This document shows, piece after piece, positions 44,287 to 54,757 of a stretch of DNA of 64,000 bases. The stretch comes from Vibrio nigripulchritudo ATCC 27043 (GTDB lineage Bacteria; Pseudomonadota; Gammaproteobacteria; Enterobacterales; Vibrionaceae). Position numbers and translations under genes: made by a program. The DNA lies in NCBI RefSeq assembly GCF_000222685.1, contig NZ_AFWJ01000267.1:118975-182974 (forward strand), read 5' to 3'. Each line of letters begins with the position of its first letter. The stretch's first letter is position 1. Under the pieces are notes generated by a model that was given only the letters and a program-made list of their open reading frames with translations, searched no databases and was not told where the DNA came from.

Positions 44287-45228
44287 ATGATCATTGTAAC
44301 TGGCGGCGCTGGCATGATTGGCAGCAACATTATCAAAGCCCTGAATGAAAAAGGCATCAACGACATCTTGGTCGTTGATAACTTGAAGAATGGCAAAAAG
44401 TTTAAAAACTTGGTTGATCTTGATATTGCCGATTACATGGATCGTGATGACTTCCTGACTCAAATCATGGCTGGCGATGACTTGGGTCCAATAGACGCTA
44501 TCTTCCATGAAGGTGCCTGTTCTGCAACCACCGAGTGGGACGGTAAGTACATGATGCTCAACAACTATGAGTATTCAAAAGAGCTCCTGCATTACTGTTT
44601 AGATCGCGAAATCCCTTTTCTATACGCATCTTCTGCTGCTACCTACGGCGAAACCGATGTATTCAAGGAAGAGCCTCAATATGAAGGCGCACTCAACGTT
44701 TACGGATACTCAAAGCAGCAGTTCGACAACTATGTAAGAAGAGTCTGGCAAGATGCGAAAGCGCATGGTGAAAAATTGTCTCAAGTGGTTGGCTTTCGCT
44801 ATTTCAATGTTTACGGGCCAAGAGAAGATCACAAAGGCTCAATGGCATCTGTCGCCTTTCATCTAAATAACCAGATGAATGCTGGCAAAAACCCGAAATT
44901 GTTTGAAGGTAGCGAGCATTTCAAGCGTGACTTTGTCTATGTGGGTGATGTGGCTGCGGTTAACTTGTGGTTTATGGAAAACGGTCCATCAGGTATTTTT
45001 AATTTAGGCACTGGTCAGGCTGAATCTTTTAAAGAAGTGGCTAAAGCAGTTATCGCGCATCACGGTCAAGGCCAGGTCGAAACCATTCCATTCCCGGAAC
45101 ATCTAAAAGGCGCTTACCAAGAATACACTCAGGCGGATATGTCCAACCTACGAGCGGCAGGGTGTGATCATCAATTCAAAACGGTTGCACAGGGAGTCGC
45201 AGAATATATGAAATTAGCGAATGCATAA
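44287..45228 (+). CDS. hldD: ADP-L-glycero-D-manno-heptose 6-epimerase
   Basis: Final step in ADP-heptose synthesis for the LPS inner core. From the ATG at 44287 (GGTGG ribosome site) it has 313 residues. The open frame runs back to 44101, but that extension crosses the terminator and end of the previous gene. Motifs: NADP-binding [13 protein letters not shown], the HldD-typical [15 protein letters not shown], the catalytic YGYSKQQFD (YxxxK) near residue 140, and [19 protein letters not shown]. It leads into the waaF-waaA-waaL genes, the usual Vibrio core locus. Confidence 0.97.
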   Translation: MIIVTGGAGMIGSNIIKALNEKGINDILVVDNLKNGKKFKNLVDLDIADYMDRDDFLTQIMAGDDLGPIDAIFHEGACSATTEWDGKYMMLNNYEYSKELLHYCLDREIPFLYASSAATYGETDVFKEEPQYEGALNVYGYSKQQFDNYVRRVWQDAKAHGEKLSQVVGFRYFNVYGPREDHKGSMASVAFHLNNQMNAGKNPKLFEGSEHFKRDFVYVGDVAAVNLWFMENGPSGIFNLGTGQAESFKEVAKAVIAHHGQGQVETIPFPEHLKGAYQEYTQADMSNLRAAGCDHQFKTVAQGVAEYMKLANA

Positions 45229-45376
45229 TATCTATATACAGGCTCTAGATTATTAGTGCCTGTACAAAAGACTGCTGCAAAGTATCAGGACGCTATACTT
45301 TCATTAAAATGATCACGCGATAGGATTCAAAGATGATATCGTATTGTGTTTCGATGAGTATTCAGTGAGCAACAAG

Positions 45377-46411
45377 ATGAAAATTCTGGTAATTGGTCCT
45401 TCATGGGTAGGTGACATGGTGATGTCGCAAAGCCTGTATACCGAGTTGAAGAATCAACACCCAGAAGCCGTAATTGATGTTCTTGCCCCAGCATGGTGTA
45501 AGCCCATCTTAGAGAGAATGCCAGAAATAGCCAAGGCAATCGAAATGCCTATGGGGCATGGGCAATTTGATCTAATGGGTCGCCGAAAAATTGGTAAATC
45601 TTTGTCTCAGGAAGGTTATACGCATTCCTTCATCTTGCCTAACTCCGCCAAATCGGCTCTCATTCCCTGGTTTGCTGGTATTCCGCATCGCATTGGCTGG
45701 AAAGGAGAGATGCGATACGGTCTTTTGAATGACTTGCGCCCGGATAGAAGAGTTTTTCAATACATGGTTGAGCGTTATGTCGCGCTTGCTCACTCAAAAA
45801 ACAGGATGTTAGAGTCCGTTTCTCTGTCGGATTGCCCAACACCTAAGCTTACTATCGACTCTGAATCTCAGAACAATGCAATTCAGCGTCTGAATCTTTC
45901 CAATGAGCGTATTGCGGTAGGATTATGCCCCGGGGCAGAATACGGTCCAGCCAAACGATGGCCAGATCATTACTATGCTGAAGTGGCAAAATTTGTCATT
46001 CAACAAGGCAAACAAGTGTGGCTTTTTGGTTCAGCTAAAGATAGAGAAGTCACCCAGAAAATTCGCTCCACCTTACCTGAAGGACTTCAGAATCACTGTC
46101 ATGATCTGGCAGGCGAAACCAGCTTAATTGAAGCAGTAGATTTGTTAGCAGCATGCGATACCGTTGTGTGCAACGATTCAGGACTAATGCATGTGTCTGC
46201 TGCGGTGGGTTGCAATATTGTGGCTATTTACGGCTCCAGTTCACCAAAATATACGCCACCACTCACCGAAAAGTTAACTATGCTGCATACCGACATTGAA
46301 TGCCGACCTTGCTTCAAAAAAACGTGCCCCTACGGACACATGAAATGCTTGACCGAACTTCCTCCAAGTCGTGTTATTTCTGCTCTTGGTTCAATTAGGC
46401 TTTCAGCATGA
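45377..46411 (+). CDS. waaF: ADP-heptose:LPS heptosyltransferase II
   Basis: GT9 enzyme adding the second L,D-heptose to the inner core. The N-terminus MKILVIGPSWVGDMVMSQSL is diagnostic, and the ATG at 45377 is chosen on that basis, although TTG (45344) and GTG (45365) lie in frame upstream. FILPNSAKSALIPWFAGIP near residue 88 and LCPGAEYGPAKRWP near 180 follow. The C-terminal nucleotide-binding segment is VVCNDSGLMHVSAAVG near 265. It contains 344 residues and overlaps waaA by four bases. Confidence 0.95.
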   Translation: MKILVIGPSWVGDMVMSQSLYTELKNQHPEAVIDVLAPAWCKPILERMPEIAKAIEMPMGHGQFDLMGRRKIGKSLSQEGYTHSFILPNSAKSALIPWFAGIPHRIGWKGEMRYGLLNDLRPDRRVFQYMVERYVALAHSKNRMLESVSLSDCPTPKLTIDSESQNNAIQRLNLSNERIAVGLCPGAEYGPAKRWPDHYYAEVAKFVIQQGKQVWLFGSAKDREVTQKIRSTLPEGLQNHCHDLAGETSLIEAVDLLAACDTVVCNDSGLMHVSAAVGCNIVAIYGSSSPKYTPPLTEKLTMLHTDIECRPCFKKTCPYGHMKCLTELPPSRVISALGSIRLSA

Positions 46412-47658
46412 TAGTAAGAGTGCTCTACACCTTTATCTTGGCAATAGCCGCCCCTTTTCTATTGTATGGACTGTTCAGAAAGCGTTCGAATAAGCCTTCA
46501 GTCGGAAAACGCTGGAAAGAACATTTTGGGTTTACACCCAAATTAAATGTCGATAAGCAGCCTATATGGATACATGCTGTTTCCGTCGGAGAAGTATTGG
46601 CAGTGGCTCCTTTCATTAAGGAGCTCAATTCACGTAAGCCAGAAACACCTATTCTACTAACGACGACGACCCCAACAGGAGCAGAGCAAGCGGAAAAACT
46701 GTCTGCGATAGCTACGCATCGTTATATGCCAATTGACTTTGGCTTTGCGGTTAAGCGCTTTTTGAATGTCACCAAGCCTTCAAAAATGATCATTGTTGAA
46801 ACCGAACTTTGGCCTAATACTCTGCACACAGTAGGAAAATCAGGTATCCCCATTTCAGTATTAAATGCTCGGTTGTCTTATAAATCTCGACGTGGCTATC
46901 AAAAAGTTCGTCCTCTGTTCAATGAAATCAGTAAAAATTTGACCAAAGTACTTTGCCAGCACCAAGAAGATGCTGATAACTTCAAAAAGCTCGGTGTTTC
47001 CGAAGAAAAACTGCATGTAACTGGCTCGATAAAATTTGATATCACGGTTTCAGATGAAGTCATTCAGGCTGGTAATATGTTGCGAGCGCAGATAGGAAAA
47101 GCCCGTCCAGTATGGATTGCAGCTAGTACGCATCAAGGTGAAGACGAGCAAGTATTAAACGCTCATACAGAAATCATGAAAACACTTCCAGACGCAGCTT
47201 TGATTCTTGTACCTAGACACCCAGAAAGATTTGATGCGGTTTCACAACTTGTAGCCAATGAAGGTTTTTCTTTTGCAAGACGAACTTCTGCGGATTCTCT
47301 GGACTCCATTCAAGTATATATCGGCGATACAATGGGCGAGATGCTCACTCTGATGCAAGCGGCTGATGTGTGCTTTATGGGGGGGAGTTTGATTGGAGAT
47401 AAAGTTGGTGGGCATAATTTATTGGAACCTACAGCAATAGGAATTCCTTCATTAATTGGCCCGAGTTTTTACAATTTTAAGAGTATTACAGAGAAATTAA
47501 TTGCTATCGGTCTAACTGAGGTTGTGGGTGGAAATGAATTATCAAGTAAAATCCATAAGTATTTTTCATCTAATAATCATGATTTTTTAAACATATCTAG
47601 AGAGTTCGTTCATAAGAACAACTCCACATCCTCGTATATAGAATTACTAAATATTTAG
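46408..47658 (+). CDS. waaA: 3-deoxy-D-manno-octulosonic acid transferase
   Basis: Transfers Kdo from CMP-Kdo to lipid A precursor at the inner membrane (GT30). It is 416 residues with a short N-terminal membrane anchor (LYTFILAIAAPFLLYGLF). Catalytic-glutamate motif: WIHAVSVGEVLAVAPFI near residue 50. Acceptor-side: VETELWPNTLH near 125. CMP-binding: CFMGGSLIGDKVGGHNLLEP near 310, with the H-N-x-L-E-P signature. No Kdo kinase (kdkA) gene is present in this locus, although in several Vibrio genomes it is nearby. Confidence 0.95.
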   Translation: MIVRVLYTFILAIAAPFLLYGLFRKRSNKPSVGKRWKEHFGFTPKLNVDKQPIWIHAVSVGEVLAVAPFIKELNSRKPETPILLTTTTPTGAEQAEKLSAIATHRYMPIDFGFAVKRFLNVTKPSKMIIVETELWPNTLHTVGKSGIPISVLNARLSYKSRRGYQKVRPLFNEISKNLTKVLCQHQEDADNFKKLGVSEEKLHVTGSIKFDITVSDEVIQAGNMLRAQIGKARPVWIAASTHQGEDEQVLNAHTEIMKTLPDAALILVPRHPERFDAVSQLVANEGFSFARRTSADSLDSIQVYIGDTMGEMLTLMQAADVCFMGGSLIGDKVGGHNLLEPTAIGIPSLIGPSFYNFKSITEKLIAIGLTEVVGGNELSSKIHKYFSSNNHDFLNISREFVHKNNSTSSYIELLNI

Positions 47659-47664
47659 ATAAAA

Positions 47665-48972
47665 ATGAGTAGAGACAAAGTAGCCAAAATTTTAGATTCT
47701 GAAAAATTCATCCTTCTAATGGTTTTCAGCGCTTGTATTTATGCGACCTTTAAGGATTCATGGAGACTATTTGCTGATATTTTTCAGACTTTTTTATTAT
47801 TAGTGTCTTTAGTAACCCTAATTGTCCATTGGTCTTTCTTTAAAAAAGAAAAATTGTTATGGCTTTTGCCTGTAGCACTAATAGCTCAACTAAGTAGCTG
47901 GCTTTACTCCTTACACTTTTATCCAGAGCTAGCAACTGACTCTCCACAGGTAGGACGATTACTTGAGTTTTTTGTTTTTTTCTTTATCGCATTTTGGCTG
48001 AGAGGTAATAAAAAATACATCTGGACTATTTTATCATGTTTTGTTTTTGGCTCTATTTTCACACTCAACTATCACGCTCCTATTCTTGAAGAAATATCTA
48101 TAGGGTTATCAGGAAAACGAGTAGACTTTAACTATAGAAATGCCCAGCATGGAGCTTTAATAATAGGTTCTGCTTTAATAGTTCATATTTGTTATTTTGT
48201 TGTTTCATTTAGTAGTAATTTTATTGAAAGAAAAAAAACACTAATACATACAATATTAATCCTAACTCTATCAGTTATTTTAATTGTAATGCAAACTCGT
48301 CAAACCTTTCTTGGACTGACCTTAGGCGTACTAATTTCAGTAATATACTTTCTATCTATATATAATAAACTAACAATTAAAATAATATTGAAACTAATTA
48401 TTATTCTATCTCTAATTTTATTACTCAGTATAAATACTGACATTATATATCAAAGATTAAAATCAGAGCTATTTGTTATTACTGATTACATTGTTACAGG
48501 CGATTTTTCCAACGCACCTAATACAAGTATTGGTGTAAGAGCTCAGTTATGGTACGAGTCAACTTCATGGATTGAAAAAAGTCCACTAATAGGTTTAGGT
48601 AACGGTATTGAAAAATTCCTAATTGAAAGTTCAACAAGATTACCATCAGAAATAATAGAAAGATACAAGCATATGCATAGCTCGTATGTAGCGACCCTGC
48701 TAAGATTTGGGATAGTTGGGCTGGTACTAAGCTTAGCTATCTTTATAATCCCAATAACTCATCTTTTTAAAATATCCAACAACAGCCAGGTCACAAGATA
48801 TGTTAAATGTTTGGCAGTAATATTTTTAGTCTACTGGCTAGTTGTCAATACTTTCGAGTCTTTTTGGTATATGAAAGCTGGCCTATGGACATATACAGTC
48901 TTTATGGCTGCAATCTATACCATTCCTTTATCCCAAAGATACGAAAAGTATCAAGCTTCGTTAAAGCGCTAG
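47665..48972 (+). CDS. waaL: O-antigen ligase-like membrane protein (WaaL)
   Basis: 435-residue polytopic protein with about 11-12 hydrophobic segments, fitting the O-antigen ligase/Wzy fold. The large periplasmic loop (about residues 275-345) contains GVRAQLWYESTSWIEKSPL and GLGNGIEKF, followed by the conserved MHSSYVATLLRFGIVGLVL with its catalytic histidine. Position directly after waaA, in the core locus, favours the ligase over a polymerase. The start is six bases after waaA. An A8 run near 48230 is in frame and intact. Confidence 0.85.
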   Translation: MSRDKVAKILDSEKFILLMVFSACIYATFKDSWRLFADIFQTFLLLVSLVTLIVHWSFFKKEKLLWLLPVALIAQLSSWLYSLHFYPELATDSPQVGRLLEFFVFFFIAFWLRGNKKYIWTILSCFVFGSIFTLNYHAPILEEISIGLSGKRVDFNYRNAQHGALIIGSALIVHICYFVVSFSSNFIERKKTLIHTILILTLSVILIVMQTRQTFLGLTLGVLISVIYFLSIYNKLTIKIILKLIIILSLILLLSINTDIIYQRLKSELFVITDYIVTGDFSNAPNTSIGVRAQLWYESTSWIEKSPLIGLGNGIEKFLIESSTRLPSEIIERYKHMHSSYVATLLRFGIVGLVLSLAIFIIPITHLFKISNNSQVTRYVKCLAVIFLVYWLVVNTFESFWYMKAGLWTYTVFMAAIYTIPLSQRYEKYQASLKR

Positions 48973-48973
48973 C

Positions 48974-49648
48974 TTACTTCCATCTAAATAGGGGCTTCTG
49001 GTATTCATACAACTTTCCAAGAAGCCCTTTATGTTTGGACTTCAAGTAAGGAATTTCATTATTCTCCCAAGTATGCTGATACCAATGTATCAAATATGCA
49101 TTATCTGGATGAGAAAATTCGATAGCTTGCCCCTGATAGGAAAAAAAGTACTCCGTATCTAATATTTTAACTGAACTATCATCTTGAGACTCCTCAAGTA
49201 TCCGCGTCATGATATCTGGTCCCATGTACAAGTCAGACTCCATTATGCTTTTTTGATAGAAATCCAACAATTTACTTAAAACTTCGTTTGAGCGTTTTGC
49301 AAAAATAGAGGCAGTGCCAACCAAACTATCATTTTCACGTCCAACGCAGAAATCACAGTCACTAAACAACTGAAACGGTTCTCGCACTATCGTCACATCC
49401 GTGTCTAAGTACAAGCCACCAAACTCAAATAAAATGCGAATTCTTAGATAATCACTAACGAATGCAAAAAGCCCTCTCTTGTAACACTCTTTTGTAAACT
49501 CGCATTCATCAATCCAACTTAAAACCTGCTCAGACGAATCTGTCCATAGTTTCACTTCATACCCTTGTTTTTTCCAGTCATTAACACAGGCATGGGAAAG
49601 AGGGGGCATTTTGTTACCAAGCCAAATGGCATGAATCAATTTACTCAT
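48974..49648 (-). CDS. Glycosyltransferase family 32 (DXD sugar-binding)
   Basis: 224-residue capsular/OCH1-type glycosyltransferase. The signature sections are KLIHAIWLGNKMPPL at the N-terminus, FVSDYLRIRILFEFGGLYLDTD near residue 85 (in pieces: SDYLRIRIL, GGLYLDTDV), where the DxD binds Mn-nucleotide sugar, and a C-terminal AYLIHWYQHTWEN histidine-rich segment. It runs opposite to the core genes, convergent with waaL one base away, so it is probably a later insertion into the locus. Likely a hexosyltransferase decorating the outer core. Confidence 0.85.
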   Translation of the reverse strand: MSKLIHAIWLGNKMPPLSHACVNDWKKQGYEVKLWTDSSEQVLSWIDECEFTKECYKRGLFAFVSDYLRIRILFEFGGLYLDTDVTIVREPFQLFSDCDFCVGRENDSLVGTASIFAKRSNEVLSKLLDFYQKSIMESDLYMGPDIMTRILEESQDDSSVKILDTEYFFSYQGQAIEFSHPDNAYLIHWYQHTWENNEIPYLKSKHKGLLGKLYEYQKPLFRWK

Positions 49649-49737
49649 ATGAATTAGAAGAACTTTGTTATGCGTGGTCTTGTGTTGCTATGTTAAACTA
49701 CATGCCGAACTAAGTCAGCAGATACAGTTAATAGACC

Positions 49738-50469
49738 ATGGACATCTTCATCATAAGTTTGGCGGAAGCCACTGAGAGACGTTCAAGAATCACAAGTATT
49801 CTTGACGAAGCAAAGCTAGACTATTCCATCTTTGATGCTGTCAACGGGCACAAGGGGTTACCCAGCGAGCTTATCGGTTTACCTGATGACCATTTTCGAA
49901 AAGTATATAAAAGCCGACCTCTTTCAAGTGGAGAGCGTGGATGTTATGCAAGCCATTATTTGCTATGGCAAAAATGTATCGAATTGGGAAAGCCTATTAT
50001 TGTTCTCGAAGATGACGCCATCCCATTAGATGGCTTTAGCAGCATACTCAATAAACTCAAAGAACTTCATACTAAGTACGGTTATATACGGCTAGAAACA
50101 CAGTCAGGCAGGCAGTCTAGAGTTCAATCAATAGACGAATCCTTCGATTTGGTGTATTGGGACTCCAATGATATGCGAACTGGTGGTTATTCAATATCAC
50201 CAGCAGGTGCTAAGGCATTTCTTGAAGCAAGCTCAAGATGGTGTTACTCGGTTGACTACTTTATTGGAAGCTCTTATTTGCATAAAGTACCTTCTGTTGG
50301 CATTGAGCCTCCAATAGTATCTGCGCCCAATGATTTAGGCACCCATATACAATTGGACGCTAAAACAAAAGTTCACTTCTTCTATAAGATCACACGTGAA
50401 AGCTACAGGTTTTATCGTTTTTGTCGAATGAGATTGTGGAACTTAATGTGGAAGAAACACGTTTCCTAG
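49738..50469 (+). CDS. Glycosyltransferase family 25 (LPS core)
   Basis: 243-residue member of the LgtB/LpsA family of beta-galactosyl- or glucosyltransferases for LPS outer core. The N-terminus reads IFIISLAEATERRSRI, followed by FDAVNGHKGLP near residue 37. The strongly conserved LSSGERGCYASHYLLWQKCI and VLEDDAIPL (DDA metal site) lie near 63-100. GGYSISPAGAKAFLE appears near 150. It begins an operon-like run with the next genes and is divergent from the GT32 gene. Confidence 0.88.
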   Translation: MDIFIISLAEATERRSRITSILDEAKLDYSIFDAVNGHKGLPSELIGLPDDHFRKVYKSRPLSSGERGCYASHYLLWQKCIELGKPIIVLEDDAIPLDGFSSILNKLKELHTKYGYIRLETQSGRQSRVQSIDESFDLVYWDSNDMRTGGYSISPAGAKAFLEASSRWCYSVDYFIGSSYLHKVPSVGIEPPIVSAPNDLGTHIQLDAKTKVHFFYKITRESYRFYRFCRMRLWNLMWKKHVS

Positions 50470-50487
50470 AACCAGAAAAAGGTAACC

Positions 50488-51177
50488 ATGAGTCTCGTTA
50501 AACCATTAGCAAAGATCTACCTCTATTGCCGGGCGATACCAAAAAGCATTCTCTTTAATTTTTGGTATTTGCCGTTTTCTCAAGCCATTAGACTACCGAT
50601 CGTCGTATCTCACCGAGTTAGAATTTTACGCTTAAGCGGGAAGCTAGACATTCCCAAATCAGCAAAAACCGGGAAAATCAGATTTGGCTTTGGTCAAGTT
50701 CAAGTTGCTGATAGTCACCATTCTCGTATGCTTTGGTCGTTAGGAGAATCCGGAAAGATAACACTGGGCGAGCGAGTAAAAATCGGTACTGGTTGTAAGC
50801 TATTTGTGGATGGAAAACTTAATATTAAGGCTCAAACAAACCTCACTGGTGAGTCCACTATCGTTTGTGAAAAAGAAGTCCACATTGGCGAGAGTTGCCT
50901 TATTTCATGGCAGACCATAATCATGGACACTGACTTTCACCCTATCTTCGACACAAAGCAAGACACAAGATTAAACCCAAACTCCCCTGTCTCTATCGGA
51001 AATAATACGTGGCTCGGCGCAAGAGTGACTATGAACAAAGGGGCTTCAATCGGAAGTAATTGCGTGGTTGCTACCTCAACGCATATTCACAAACCATTCA
51101 GTCAGGATGACATCATTCTGGGCGGAAACCCTGCCAGGGTAATCGGTAGTATGAAAGACAAGCATTTCACTGACTAA
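50488..51177 (+). CDS. Hexapeptide-repeat acyltransferase
   Basis: 229-residue left-handed beta-helix protein, likely an O-acetyltransferase for the LPS core or O-antigen. The first 60 residues are basic and hydrophobic. Hexapeptide repeats then run from about residue 85 (ITLGERVKIGTGCKLFVDG, VHIGESCLISWQTIIMDTDF, VSIGNNTWLGARVTMNKGAS) to the closing ILGGNPARVIG. The active-site histidine is expected in DTDFHP. It lies 18 bases after the GT25 gene. Confidence 0.83.
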   Translation: MSLVKPLAKIYLYCRAIPKSILFNFWYLPFSQAIRLPIVVSHRVRILRLSGKLDIPKSAKTGKIRFGFGQVQVADSHHSRMLWSLGESGKITLGERVKIGTGCKLFVDGKLNIKAQTNLTGESTIVCEKEVHIGESCLISWQTIIMDTDFHPIFDTKQDTRLNPNSPVSIGNNTWLGARVTMNKGASIGSNCVVATSTHIHKPFSQDDIILGGNPARVIGSMKDKHFTD

Positions 51178-51225
51178 CCAGCGATACAACATATTCAGAA
51201 ATTAAAACCAAGTTGAACAAAAAGC

Positions 51226-52857
51226 ATGACCTTAAAACACAAACTACGTAATACTTTATTGCTTACTGTATTGCTTTCAGCAGCCTTGTATTTCGCCGAA
51301 TATTTACTGCGTTCAATTACAGATATTACGTCTAGCCAAAATATTTCTGAGAGTTTACAAATCTCTCTAGTGCTTAGCTTACTTATCGTTTTTTCAACTA
51401 AGAAATTCAAAGTCTTTCTTTCTGCGTTTATCTCTATCGCATTGATTTTTCAAAGTTCAAACGCACTTTTTTATGGAGGGTGGATCGATCCTGTAAATCT
51501 CTACCTGTTCTTTGAAAACCTGTCTGAAGTAGTCAATATTCTCCCTAAGCTGAGCCTCTCAATTATATTGAAATCTTTGGCTTTTATTGTCGTATCAATA
51601 ACCCTGCTGTATTGGTGCTATAGACTTGCCAAAGACTCATCTGGTTACAAAATCGCCAATATACTCATCTTGTTAATTTTTATATTTCAACCCATTAGAG
51701 ATGGTGTGTTTTATCCTGAAAAAATTGAAAAGAGATTCACGAAAGACACGCACAGTCTGATTCGATCTTTTCACAACTCATACGGTATTTTTGCTTCTAT
51801 GCTGATTTCCGATGCAACAGGGGGAAATCTTTACTCGAGTTTCAGGCAAGATGAATATCAGGATTTAAGAAACAGCTCGTCTGAAACTCCTAATATCTTC
51901 ATCTACTTTGGGGAGAGCCTAAGCTCAAAATACATGGGAGAGTATGGCTATCATTTAGACACAACACCAATTATTAGCCAGCTCATTGAAGACAGTAATA
52001 TACATACATTATCAAAAGAAACCGTCGCCGGGGCAGCCGCTACGATGCCGTCAAGTGTGCGCTTTTTCCACATGATTGATAAGCCGGATGCGAGAAAACA
52101 AGCATCTTCATTCAACACAAGTTTATTCCGATACGCAAAACTTGCTGGTTATGAAACGACTTATCTAAGCACACAGGGAGAAAGCTATGTGAATCACATA
52201 TATAAGCTGATAGCAGGCAAATATAGTGACCACTACTTTACCCCCCCGCTCATGGATAGTAGCTACAATGACAGGCAAGAGTCAGACGACAGACTCGCCA
52301 TTGACCAGTTCGCAAACTTGGAGCTTCAAGAACCATTTTTTGCAGTATTACAACCAAACGGAAGCCATGCACCGTTTGATGCGAAATCTCCTAGTGATAA
52401 AAAAATCTTCGGTACCGGTACCGAGTTGAAGGAATATGAAAACTCTGTGTACTACACAGACTTAAATATCAAGGCGATCATAGAACAAGTTAAAGAAAAA
52501 TCTAAATCTAAGCCTTGGATCATTTTCATTACTTCCGACCACGGTACACACGTTGACGGAAAGCGAATCAGTCGCTCTTTGGATTTACCAGCATCCTATA
52601 TGGTTCCTGGTATTGTGCTAACGGACTCTCAGAGTATCTACAATACCATCGTCAAACCTTATGCAGACTGTAAAAAGCTCTTCCATAAAAATTTCAGCGA
52701 GATGATAGCGAAAGCCTTAAACAGAGACGTCCCTATTGGTTCTTGCGATAAAGGCGTTTTGTTTAACGGATTGCTCAACGGGTACGACTCAAGGTTTGTC
52801 GATATAGATGAAGACGGTGCCGTTAAATTATCCGTTTTTTCCGAGACTAAAAGTTAA
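51226..52857 (+). CDS. Phosphoethanolamine transferase-like sulfatase-fold membrane protein
   Basis: 543-residue protein of the EptA/CptA/OpgE alkaline-phosphatase superfamily. Four to five hydrophobic segments occupy residues 10-170, and a periplasmic catalytic domain follows. It shows the metal-binding NIFIYFGESLSSKYMGEYGY near 223, a predicted nucleophilic threonine in VAGAAATMPSSVRFF near 268, and the second metal site ITSDHGTHVDGKR near 432. CptA-type enzymes add phosphoethanolamine to core heptose, which suits the location in the core locus. The substrate could also be another envelope glycan. Confidence 0.85.
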   Translation: MTLKHKLRNTLLLTVLLSAALYFAEYLLRSITDITSSQNISESLQISLVLSLLIVFSTKKFKVFLSAFISIALIFQSSNALFYGGWIDPVNLYLFFENLSEVVNILPKLSLSIILKSLAFIVVSITLLYWCYRLAKDSSGYKIANILILLIFIFQPIRDGVFYPEKIEKRFTKDTHSLIRSFHNSYGIFASMLISDATGGNLYSSFRQDEYQDLRNSSSETPNIFIYFGESLSSKYMGEYGYHLDTTPIISQLIEDSNIHTLSKETVAGAAATMPSSVRFFHMIDKPDARKQASSFNTSLFRYAKLAGYETTYLSTQGESYVNHIYKLIAGKYSDHYFTPPLMDSSYNDRQESDDRLAIDQFANLELQEPFFAVLQPNGSHAPFDAKSPSDKKIFGTGTELKEYENSVYYTDLNIKAIIEQVKEKSKSKPWIIFITSDHGTHVDGKRISRSLDLPASYMVPGIVLTDSQSIYNTIVKPYADCKKLFHKNFSEMIAKALNRDVPIGSCDKGVLFNGLLNGYDSRFVDIDEDGAVKLSVFSETKS

Positions 52858-52898
52858 GTAATATATCTCTATGTTCACTATTTTAATGTATTCATATT

Positions 52899-53969
52899 GT
52901 GAAGAATAAGCTGGTACCTGAATCAATCTGCATTGTCAGACTCTCCGCTCTCGGAGACGTCTGCAATGCCATTTCGGCTATCCAGGCGGTTCAGAAACAT
53001 TACCCTTCTGCGAGAATAACTTGGGTATGCGGTGCAGTAGAAGCACACCTTATCCGGCTAATTCCTAACGTTGAAGTCATACCATTCGATAAAAATAATG
53101 GTATGAGAGGCTACTTTGATATTTGGAAAAAACTCAAAGACCGTCGTTTTGATGTCCTTCTCCATATGCAATACGCGTTGCGCGCCAGTTTTGTTGCTTT
53201 GGGTATTAAGGCAAAACGTAAAATTGGATTTGATGAAGACCGCAGTAAAGATCTTCAGCACTTGTTTATCAACGAAAGAATCAAAAGCTCTGACAAAAAA
53301 CATGTGCTCGATGGAGTGATGGGGTTTGCTGAAGCAGTTGGTGTCGAAGACATAACGCCAACTTGGAACATCCAGAACTCTGAATCAGACAAAAATTGGG
53401 CGACAGGACAGCTATCTGAATCAGGCTCGAACTTAGTTGTTGCGCCAGCAACCAGCAAAGCTTACAAAAACTGGACGACAAAGGGTTACCAAGATTTAAT
53501 AAACCATGCTATCAGCCAAGGTTGGAAAGTTACGCTTATTGGAAGCCCTGACAAAACCGAGGTAGCGCTCGCACATGACATTGTGAGTCATTTTGAAGAC
53601 ACCCAAATTAATAATTTGGTTGGAGAGACTACGATAAGTCAGATGATCGCAATCATAGACCAAGCTGACCTTCTCGTTGCTCCGGATTCGGGTCCAACGC
53701 ACATCGCGAATGCAATGCAAACTCCGGTCATAGGGTTGTACGCACACCATAACCCTGAAAGGACTGGTCCCTATTTGCAGCTTGATAACGTTGTTTCTGT
53801 TTATGACGAAGCTATTTTGGAAGAAACAGGGAAAACATCAGATGAGCTTCCATGGCGAACCAGAGTAAAAGATCCGAATGCCATGGAGCGTATTACTTCT
53901 GATATGGTGATTAACAGATTTGAAACTGTTGTTAGCCGACTCCTACTGACCAAAAAGGAATCATTGTGA
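52899..53969 (+). CDS. Glycosyltransferase family 9 (heptosyltransferase-like)
   Basis: 356-residue GT9 protein, related to WaaC/WaaQ. The start is GTG (52899). Motifs: [19 protein letters not shown] near residue 8, the family's ALGD signature; [17 protein letters not shown] near 85; [18 protein letters not shown] near 178, nucleotide side; and [20 protein letters not shown] near 262. This is one of two non-waaF GT9 genes in the locus. It probably provides heptosyltransferase I (the WaaC role). The other, at 54767, may add an extra heptose. Its last codons overlap the waaE-like start (GTGA). Confidence 0.87.
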   Translation: MKNKLVPESICIVRLSALGDVCNAISAIQAVQKHYPSARITWVCGAVEAHLIRLIPNVEVIPFDKNNGMRGYFDIWKKLKDRRFDVLLHMQYALRASFVALGIKAKRKIGFDEDRSKDLQHLFINERIKSSDKKHVLDGVMGFAEAVGVEDITPTWNIQNSESDKNWATGQLSESGSNLVVAPATSKAYKNWTTKGYQDLINHAISQGWKVTLIGSPDKTEVALAHDIVSHFEDTQINNLVGETTISQMIAIIDQADLLVAPDSGPTHIANAMQTPVIGLYAHHNPERTGPYLQLDNVVSVYDEAILEETGKTSDELPWRTRVKDPNAMERITSDMVINRFETVVSRLLLTKKESL

Positions 53970-54745
53970 GCAGACCAACACTTGCCGTTGCACTGATAGT
54001 AAAAAATGAAGCTGCTCATCTAGAACAGTGCCTCTCGACTGTCCATGAGTGGGTTGATGAAATCGTTGTTCTGGATTCAGGAAGCACAGACAACACAGAA
54101 GAGATTGCAAAGAAGTTCACTGATAAGTTCTACGTAAATGCTAACTGGAAAGGCTTTGGTCCTCAGCGTCAGCTCGCTCAATCCTATGTCGAGTCGGATT
54201 ACCTGTTCTGGCTAGATGCCGATGAAAGAGTTACGCCAGAGCTCAAAGACAACATTCAGATTGCATTGGAAAAAAGCCCTTCATCCACTGTATTTCAAAT
54301 ACCAAGATTAAGCTGGGTATTTGGTCGATACATCAAACACAGTGGATGGTACCCAGACAGAGTGCTTAGGCTCTACCCAACAAAGCTCACCAGTTACAAC
54401 GATGCGTTGGTCCATGAAAAAGTCATCACCGACGACAACATGAAGATTGAATCACTTGAGGGTGATCTACACCATTATACGTACAACAATCTAAATCATT
54501 ACCTCGTTAAATCAGCAGGATATGGCAAAGCGTGGGCAGACCAAAGGCAGGCGAAAGGTAAGAAAGCGTCGCTTTCCCAAGGAATCGTTCATGCGTTGGC
54601 ATGTTTTATCAAAATGTATGTATTGAAACGAGGATTCTTGGATGGAAAACAAGGCTTCTTAATTGCATTGCTGTCAGCGCATTCAACCTTCATCAAATAC
54701 GCAGACTTGTGGGCACGAGATAACGATCAACACTACAAGCTGTAA
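53966..54745 (+). CDS. waaE: WaaE/KdtX-type family 2 glycosyltransferase
   Basis: 259-residue GT2 protein of the WaaE (KdtX) type that adds beta-glucose to heptose I of the LPS core. The N-terminus is [20 protein letters not shown], then [33 protein letters not shown] near residue 82, with the DxD, and [14 protein letters not shown] near 130, a signature of this group. Start GTG overlaps the GT9 stop. Location next to coaD (kdtB) matches the kdtX-coaD arrangement of other Gammaproteobacteria. Confidence 0.88.
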   Translation: MSRPTLAVALIVKNEAAHLEQCLSTVHEWVDEIVVLDSGSTDNTEEIAKKFTDKFYVNANWKGFGPQRQLAQSYVESDYLFWLDADERVTPELKDNIQIALEKSPSSTVFQIPRLSWVFGRYIKHSGWYPDRVLRLYPTKLTSYNDALVHEKVITDDNMKIESLEGDLHHYTYNNLNHYLVKSAGYGKAWADQRQAKGKKASLSQGIVHALACFIKMYVLKRGFLDGKQGFLIALLSAHSTFIKYADLWARDNDQHYKL

Positions 54746-54757
54746 TACGAAATATCC

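Noticed and set aside
45236-45265. Hairpin TACAGGC/GCCTGTA after hldD
   Set aside because: Seven-bp stem with a 14-base loop and no U-tract; not convincing as a terminator.
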